Shown here piece after piece: positions 36,301 to 45,300 of a DNA stretch of 64,000 nucleotides. The notes beneath the pieces are model-generated. The model was not told the DNA's origin, did not search any database, and was given only the letters and a program-made list of their open reading frames with translations. This stretch comes from Actinernus sp. WN-2022 (lineage: Eukaryota; Cnidaria; Anthozoa; Actiniaria; Actinernidae), in contig JAOWCC010001589.1 in assembly GCA_030867875.1 (NCBI GenBank), forward strand, positions 79,011,537 to 79,075,536, written 5' to 3'. Each line of letters begins with the position of its first letter. Within the stretch, counting starts at the first letter, position 1. Made by a program: the position numbers and the translations under genes.

Positions 36301-39300
36301 GGCATCACTTGTTACCAGTCCTAACCTGTTTTTTTTTTTTTTTTTTTTTTTTTGTGGTGGGGTGGGGGTGTTTCTTTTTATAGCGGAGAAAGTGTGTTTA
36401 TTTATTTCAAAGCAGTGATGTCATAGGCTTTCATTTATTTGGTGGCTCTTACTAAGGCGGCGCTACTAAGGGACGGGCCGACAAGCAAAATAAATGGCAT
36501 TTTCTTCGCGGCATGCTTACGCTAATAATATCTCTAATCGAGATATCGATAGCAGTATGTTTATTTGCTGCGGGCTGCCTGTGTTGTTAAATGGCAAGAT
36601 GGTAATCCAAGATGGCACAGGTTCGCTAATTCACGGAGTGAATGCTGCAAAGAAGAAGATCGAAGAAGAAGAGACAAGTACACTATTTTCATCAATATCC
36701 AACTGTCTACAACATAGTAAGCGTATGTTCCAATGCATAAATGGCAGAGGAAACCATCTAAACTGCAGTTCTCAAGTATTGTCGGGTTCGCTAATTCACG
36801 GAGTTGAGTGTGACCATTTAATACTGAGAAAATGCTGCAAAGAAGAACAGACAAATATAATGAGTACACTATTTTCATCAATATCCAACTGTCTACAACA
36901 TAGTAAGCGTATGTTCCAATGCATAAATGACGGGAAACCATCGGCATAAATAACGGGAAACCATCGAAACTGCAGTTCTCAAGTGTTGTCGGTAAGTGGT
37001 CGGTAAGTGGTTGGTAAGTGGTTGGTAAGTGGTCGGTAAGTGGTCGGTAAGTGGTCGGCCGACCACATACAGACCACTTTTTTTCGGTGCAGATTGTTCA
37101 CTTTAGCCGACTACCAGTGCACCATCGACTATTAACTCCAACTACTTTAAAAGTGGACAGACTGAAAGTTAAAACAGCAACTGAAGTTGTGAAGACGACA
37201 TTTTGCAGAACATGGGATCCCAAATATGGTAATCAGTGACAACATGCCATTAAACTCTAAAGATTTAGACGTCACAAGTTCCTCAGGTATGCAAATCATG
37301 ATCGACTGTCAAGAGTCTCATGAAGAAATCCAAGAAAGCGGACTCCAATTTCGCTAATAACCCTACTGAAGGTTTGGGAAGCTCATCACCTGCACAACGA
37401 ATGTTTGGTCATCGAACAAAGACCCTGCTGCAGCTGCAAACAGCCTCCTGAAGCCTAAGATAGAGGAAGATGTGAAGAGAAAACTGTACCAATATACAAG
37501 CATGCAGACAAACACAAACTTACTATAATAAGGATGAAGGGAGCTACCAAGCTTCCAAAGAGGAGATGTGGTAAGAGTAAAGCCACTTCCAAGGCACGAA
37601 TAGAGGACCAGGTGGACATTCGCTCTTAAGAAGTTAGAACAGAAGATGGGAGATTGTTCCGGAGGAACAGGAGACCATCTACGAACATCCAAAAACCCAT
37701 ATTTAGACCATACTACTGAGTGGCCATGGACCACAGCTGAATGGCCACCTAAACCAGCCAAAACCTACAACCCAGCCCTAGGGAAACCTAATGCGTCTGT
37801 TGAGGAACCAAAGATACTGACACAGAAGCAGGACACAGCAAAGTCAGGAGCCAACAGTTACTCGGTCTGGACGTGTGTCAAAGCCACCTAAACAGTTACA
37901 GGACTCCAACTAAGTGAACATTGAAATAAATGAACATTTCACAATAACGCTATTATAAACTGTTTGCAAAGGAGAACATTGATTGAACAACATGTTTAGT
38001 TCAGACTTGCCAGTTAAGGTTTTTCATATTTTTCCGATGTATTGGAGTTTAATCATAGTGCAGTTTGTTTACTTTTTGTCTCTTTCTAAGGCTAAGAAGG
38101 AAAGGTGTAATGATCATAGCATGTCATTGACCGATGTCATCAGCCAATAGGATCACTTTCAGGATATGCCCTTCTGAATCTTGTACAAGTTGCGATTAGC
38201 TGGTAAAAGCAAGGTTCGATAGGCCTGTGTTTAACTCGTTTATTAGCCACCTGGGGCATAATAATTTATTATAATGATACATCTATCTTGGGTATAGAGT
38301 AAACGTTGAGGATTGCAACTTAGGATTGGTAAGGGTTGAGTTACAATTAGCAGATACGAAGCCATATCAGCTGACCGGAGAATTTTTCCTGGCCAATCAG
38401 AGCGCATACAGCTTTTTGATGGCTGGCCCTTGCTCTGGGCCCTTTTTCATCATAATCGCACAGTCATTTTGCATCCACTGTTATTAGATCGAGTTTAATG
38501 CCAAGATATTGTGTCGAAAAGGTCATATTTATTCAGTTCTTTATTAGCCGATTTAGCAGCCATGCTATGGCAGGGTTGTTGCCAGAGGGTTAAATAGGGG
38601 AACAGGGGGTCATTGGAAGGAACTCTCCCCTCCCCCATCAGGCTGTCCCCCTCCCCCACTCCTTTCACTATCGCATGCACATCAAGTCCCAATGAAATTT
38701 AGTCACTGCACTCACCCTCGGAGTCCCCAAACATTTTTTCCCCATTTCTAATTTTTCCTGACCCTGGCGACAAATGGTCATTTTGTCCATTCATGCTTTG
38801 AACACTATTTGGCTGATAGCTATGACCTTGACATAAGAGAGGTAAAGAAACGAGGGAGCTCAATTGCTGTATTCTAGCCGCTAATTAGTACTCACCCCAT
38901 GATGGCAGGATGTGAGCCATCAGGTTTACAATCATCAAATGCCTCCCCCACGCATTCACAATCCGAGGTAAAACAACCAGTAAGACCTGCATGTCAAAAT
39001 GACATTAGGAGCCTGAATACAACAAGGTCTACTACCCTAACCATCACGGTTGCCACCCATCTGACTTTTCACTGACCAGAAAATAATTTTCACTGACCAT
39101 AATAAGACTGTTCGACATGACTCCCTCATCATAAACAAAAGTCATTATCAAAACCTGTAGCATCCCTTCGCAGACATTTTGAGGCACGAGGAGCCCTCGT
39201 GGCAACCGGAAAATAAAATTCCCTGACTTTGACAAGAAATTTAGAATTTCCCTGACCAGAAGCAAAATTCCCTGACATTTCCCTGACGTTGAAAAAAAAA

Positions 39301-42300
39301 ATCCCCCTCACTTTTCCCTGACCTGTGGCTTGTACCAACCCACTAATGCAGGATATGAGCCATTGGATTTAGAATCACCTCACTACTTGGGCCAAGTGTT
39401 GCGAGTTGTTATACTAAGGAGGATGCAAAGCTGGCTAGATGCCATTAGGGACAGCGCGTCTCCCAACCTCGGATTAGACCAATTAGACCTGGGACCGAGT
39501 ACAACAACGTGACAGGTTATAATAAAAAAAGTTACTACACTTTTAACCCAACGGCTGGTTAGTGTAGCACTTATCGTTTCAGCTTCAACGCTGGAGGTTG
39601 CATGTTTGAACCCGGGAAGGCCCAGTTTTTTTTTCTCAGCACTTTAGGTTTTCCATTTTATTTGGCACTATTTCACTGTTTACCTGTGAGCCCCAGCTCT
39701 AATACTTGAGAACTCGTTTTGTGACGGTTATAGGGTTAGTTTTGCGGTCAGGGAAGGGTTTGTGTTAGTTCATTTACTCGTGCCCATGCAGTGCATTTGG
39801 CCGTGGGATACGCGCTCATGTGGCTAATGGCATGTCTGTAAGCTGGCTTATGTCTCGTTATGGCAAATCACCTAGTTTTGGGCCATTTTTGCTGAAACCA
39901 AAGGCTTCTTCGATTGAAATACCAAGATGTTCAGTATTTCTAGGGCCGACAGGGGTTTTAAGGGCCATTTGCGTGGAAAATTCTCACGTGGATGAAAGGA
40001 GAGACTGGCCGACTTAGGGTCCAAAAAATTGTAACCCTCTGACATTTGTAAGTATTAAAACAGAAGCTTTGTCCCCAATTATAGCACTACCATGCTAAAT
40101 ATATTGACACTCTCCTCTGTTAGTAGTAGTAGTGAACAAATGATCAATTTAACAAATTACAGATGTCATTCTGTCATACATCTGTCTCTTATAGATGCAC
40201 AGATGACATCAAAAGGTGACGAGAACAAAGAAGTACGATGCGAGATCAACTGTTGTTCTCAGCATGTTTTGAAATAATGTGCATCAATAAGTCAGGGCAA
40301 GCCCATGGCAAAATGGCATCTGGTTTTAATAAACGAAAATGGAGGATATGAAACGATTCATGTAAAACATGTCATCTGTGCACCATTCTGTACTCTAATA
40401 ACACATGGCTATTGACCAATCAGAGCATGCTTTTTGCACTTTTTATTGACAACTATAAAAATATATAGATTAACACTGGGGTGCCGAAATTTCAAATTAA
40501 CCCACTTTCAATATATGCTTCATTTGTCACACACAAAGGTTTCAATTTGAGGCTCTGGGCTCAAAAATTTTTTTTTTTGCTGAGAATAAAATAAATGTAA
40601 TTTATCCCAAACCTTCATGCATGATAATATATTAACCAATAATGGTACACAAATTTCATTCAAAAATATCTGCTTATATATTTACTACTTGGATTTCAAC
40701 ATTTTAATAATCGATATGATAAGATGTCAATAAATTTTCTGGTACCTTTTTCTCTCCAAAATGGTTTTTCATAGAACATTACTGTCTTGATAATAGATCC
40801 TGCAGGAATTCTCTGTGATCCCTGATAATGTGAAGAAAAAGGTAAATGATATTAGATAATAATCAATTTAGACAACCCTACTACCATATATTGTAAGTGT
40901 ATAGAGTGGTTTTTGATTGAGTAATTACAGAACCGATCATGTCAGCAAGTAAAAACACAAGGAGCCAATTATGAACTTAGGTTTTACTTGATCAAATATA
41001 TAAACTTGTGTTAGACTTGCGAAGATGAAGAACACACTAACAGGGTTCATATCACACAAGAAAGTTATAATGAAATTCCATGACTTTTCCATGACTAAAT
41101 TTAAAAAATCAAGGACTCAAATTAGGTTCTGGAGGAGACAAGAAAAACTAGAAAACGTCATTTAACTGGGCCTATATCCACCCACTTTAATATTGCTTGA
41201 AAACTTTTACAAAGGAAGGAATACTACCAATGGAGCACATCCTTATTTCAACTCAACATAATTTTTATTATCTTTAGCATGTAGCCAGGACTCCTCCAAT
41301 TTTAAAACAACCAACTGAAGTCAGATGGATAATGACGAAGAGTGCTGAAAGAGATCCCTACTAATCTATCTAGAATTCTGCAAGGAAAGTCAAGCATCAA
41401 AACATTCCAATGGTCGATGGTAAAATTCCATGACTTTTCCAGATCTAGAAAATTATTTTTGAAATTCCATGACTTTCCATGACTGTGTGATCATGCATGA
41501 ACCCTGACTAAGAGGAATTGGGGGTAACCTACCTACCTACATGTACATACCATCCATCTATCCCATATGATATTCAAATTACCTTAATATTACATCCAAC
41601 CCGACATGTCAATAATTATTATAACGGAAACAATAAATATAATTGAACTGAAGTAAAAAATAATATTTATGATTGGTTTTAATCGAACCAATCATGAGGA
41701 AATAACTCGCTAAAACGAAAATTGATTCTATAACGGACCGGCCAAAACAAGTGTTTGGTTTTAGCTTCAAACTTGATTGGCTGATAATTACAACAACAAA
41801 AAAACAGCCAATACAAAAGCTAAGTAAATGCAAAACTAAAGCGATCACTGGATTACTTTAATTTGACACTCAATCCAAAACTGCCCTATCTACCTACATG
41901 CATGGATGTTTGACATTCACTAAGTAACCTGAAATTTGAGAGCTGGTAGACCAGGATGAAATCGGATCCTGTTCAACAGTGCCAAAGGGACTGTACTGAT
42001 CAAATACTTCGCCTAGAAAAAAAGAAAAACTGTATCAAAATTCCTCTTATGTCCTGCATTGGGAAGAAAATTGTACCTACTTTGATGTCACGTATATATC
42101 CCAGGCCCCAAATCGCTGAGAGCACATAATTATTTTTTTATATAAAAAATAGATGTCAGAAATATTTATTTATTTTATGATAAGTTACTATAACCCGGCT
42201 GGGCTAAACGTTTGAACATTATGTACAGGTTCACAGCCTAGGGCAAGGGCATTCTCAGAAATCAAAACCGAGGGCGTTAGCCCGAGTTGTTGGCTCATAA

Positions 42301-45300
42301 TGTTAGACAAGTGACTAAACTTGATTCCAAACTTTCATCCATTCATCCATGGGGTGCTTAAACAGTGTAACATTGTTGGAATCACTAATGTTTGCCTATA
42401 TTGTACAATAATGTTTGCCTATATTGTACAATAATGTTTGCCTATATTGTACAATAATGTTTGCCTATACTATAACCTATACTATAACAAGTTTTGTACA
42501 ATAATGTTTGCCTATATTGTACAATAATGTTTGCCTATATTGTACAATAATGTTTGCCTATATTGTTCAATAATGTTTGCCTATATTGTACAATAATGTT
42601 TGCCTATATTGTACAATAATGTTTGCCTATATTGTACAACAATGTTTGCCTATATTGTACAACAATGTTTGCCTATATTGTACAATAATGTTTGCCTATA
42701 TTGTACAATAATGTTTGCCTATATTGTACAATAATGTTTGCCTATATTGTACAATAATGTTTGCCTATATTTACAATAATGTTTGCCTATATTGTACAAC
42801 AATGTTTGAAAGTTTAGCCCTGGCTTTAAAATAGGTTGTATTAAAAGTGCTATGTGAGGAAAACATCAAAATTGACCGAATTTACGTAGAATGAGATGTA
42901 AATTCTCACCCTGTGTTGCGACCCATTAGCACATGTCACTGTAACCTGATTTGCACTCTGTTCAATGTTAGTGACATCAGAGTTGAGAAGAATTCTTTTG
43001 CTACCTGTAAGAAAAAGAATCATTGGAAAAGTAAAGAGGGAGACTGTTGGTTCTTGTTCTGGGGGCTCCAAGATGTGATATTCATTCAAGATTGCTTTCT
43101 TCAATTTCACACAGCTCAGACCTGCAACAACCTAAACACTACTTGTTCTAAAAAACACAACTGTGTATAAGAATTTAAGTATAATTTAAAGGTTTGCCCT
43201 TGATCTTCATTTCTGATGACAATGAAAATGATGCCACATCAAATTGCATTTTTCTACATAATTATTATATTGGTATTATTTCAGTTCAAGTATGGAAGAA
43301 ATAAAATAATATATTAATAAATTAATTACACTACATGTACAATTGATAACATATGGAAAACAATATTGTTGATAGAATAAGAAAAAAAAACACCATTCAA
43401 GCAATGGACAAAAATGGCAGTAATGGTTGCAACTAATGCTGATTTTTTTCTGGTGTGAAATCAATTAAAATCAGGCACTCGGGGCTCAGAAAAATCTTGT
43501 GCCCAATTATTAAGTCTGTTTCAATAACCGCCAATTTTCAATGCCTTTGTCCAAATTAATTAACCCTCCAAAAGGCTTTATGTTTGACTTCCATGAGTGA
43601 AATTGCATTGTTCAGAACAGCCAATCAGAATACACAGAGCCCTATTATTTCGTCAAGCATGCGCAGTAAGAAACAAATGGGGTGACCTGGATACGACATT
43701 GCTCAAGGTCTATCCTTGTTCCCAGTGCCTCCTCGGCTTGCCAGAAAAATACCATGGTTCTGGCAAGCTGAGGAAACACTGGGAACAAGGATGGCTCAAG
43801 GGCCAGATGCAGAAGGGGCCGACAGGTCTGCAATTAAACGCTTGCACATGCATTAATTTCACCGGGAAAATACACTCGCGTGGATCATTTTGGTTGAATT
43901 TTCACTTGATATTTGGACACAGAAATGTACATGCTTCGATTTTAAAGTCATTTCATGGACCAGTCCTAAATTTAATTGGCTTGATGACTAAACTAATTAA
44001 ATAAAACTCTTAATTCTTGCGATTTTCCCCTTAATCCCTGGTCTTTTTTGCAATGTGTCAAGGAGTTTTTTAAACAGAAACTGTTTAGGAGCATTCAGAG
44101 CTGCTCCGTGATTTCTACCGCTGACTGGACATGCACAGCATTATTTTAGCTAAACTGCAGAATACCCTACAATTCAGTGCCACTTAAAAAGAAAACTTGA
44201 AAACTTCTCTAAATTCTCCATTATAGTTCAAGTGTATTTAGACTTGTTAGAGATATGAATGATTTGGGGTTTAAAATGATTAGGGTTTGTATGAAAAGTT
44301 AGAAAATGAAATATTAATAAGCCAATTTGCAGGGTACCCTGCAGTTGCTCCCTGTCGAGGAGGGGGGAGGGGGGTGTCTGTCAATTTTATCTGTTGTTCA
44401 ACCTTCCCCGGTTAAATCTGGCCATCTTATACTTACACAAGGAAGCATGGTATAAATTTAATAGTGCTAGTACAGTCTGATCTCAAAACACTGTTTTTGT
44501 AATCTTACCTATCTTTTCTGCTAACTTGTTACTAATTCCCTGGGAACCTCCGACCACCTTGAACTCCTTTAATATGCAAAATACAAACAGTTTATAAGAA
44601 AGATTTTAAACAAATTTGATAAACAATGTAAAACTGTCACAATGCTGTATTCATTAAAGTACACAAACTGCTGTGGAAAATTGTTGCAATGTTTTTGTGG
44701 GTGCAACATATTTTGGGATCATATGTACTGTATGCAATGTCTCTGCCGACACTCGGGCTGACATGTCAATCGAGGACCAGGATATGTCGGTTGAGGGTTG
44801 GTCAACTGCACTGGTGATCATTAGGTGTTGAGGGTTGACCGAATGTTTACCGCTACTTGACTGTTTTCACTCAAATAAACTGACTCATTTGGAAATTGTT
44901 TGTCAAAGATGTGCATTGAGTTTGTTGGTATCTCGCCCTTGCTTCAACGATTTTTCTCCGGATTCTCCTGTTTAATCTTCCCTCCACAAAAACCAACATA
45001 AATTCCATTTTGGCCTGGAATTAGCACCTGGCTACTGGAAGACCCGACGATGGCTCCCAGTATTCAACATAAAAATAATAATAATATAACATTGGGGTCG
45101 CTACTTTTGGGGCATTGCTACTTTTGCGATTTATAATAAGCATCCAATTTGATTGTTACAGTAACTTTAGGAATCAGTTACTTTTGGAAGGTATAGCAAT
45201 TTTACAATTAAGAAAGTACATATAAGCTTGCGTTAGCTGAAAATTGGCACGGTCACCGATACCTCGGTCAACTGTCGGTAAACTAATCGATAGTGTTGGT

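Larger units (their letters stand above)
34366..37915 (+). pseudogene. decayed Ty3/gypsy retrotransposon pol, split by a later insertion
   Basis: In MAO intron 9-10, opposite strand. Order of remnants: protease-like segment (34366-34593, with a degraded D-S/T-G as YSSTSC), linker (34638-34850), reverse transcriptase (34850-35500; the FFQQKL region and an IAEDLL in place of xxDD at ~35346-35363), integrase HHCC zinc region (35600-35790; [12 protein letters not shown]), then integrase core continuing after the insertion (37109-37240), and a C-terminal [10 protein letters not shown] tail near 37855-37890. Many stops and frameshifts; not functional. It is a retrotransposon remnant and I see no envelope gene. 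Confidence 0.85.

Noticed and set aside
36494..36949. 151-codon + strand frame with internally repeated [19 protein letters not shown]
   Set aside because: Lies inside the array transposon, is created by a ~140-bp duplication, and has an equally open antisense frame; no known domain.
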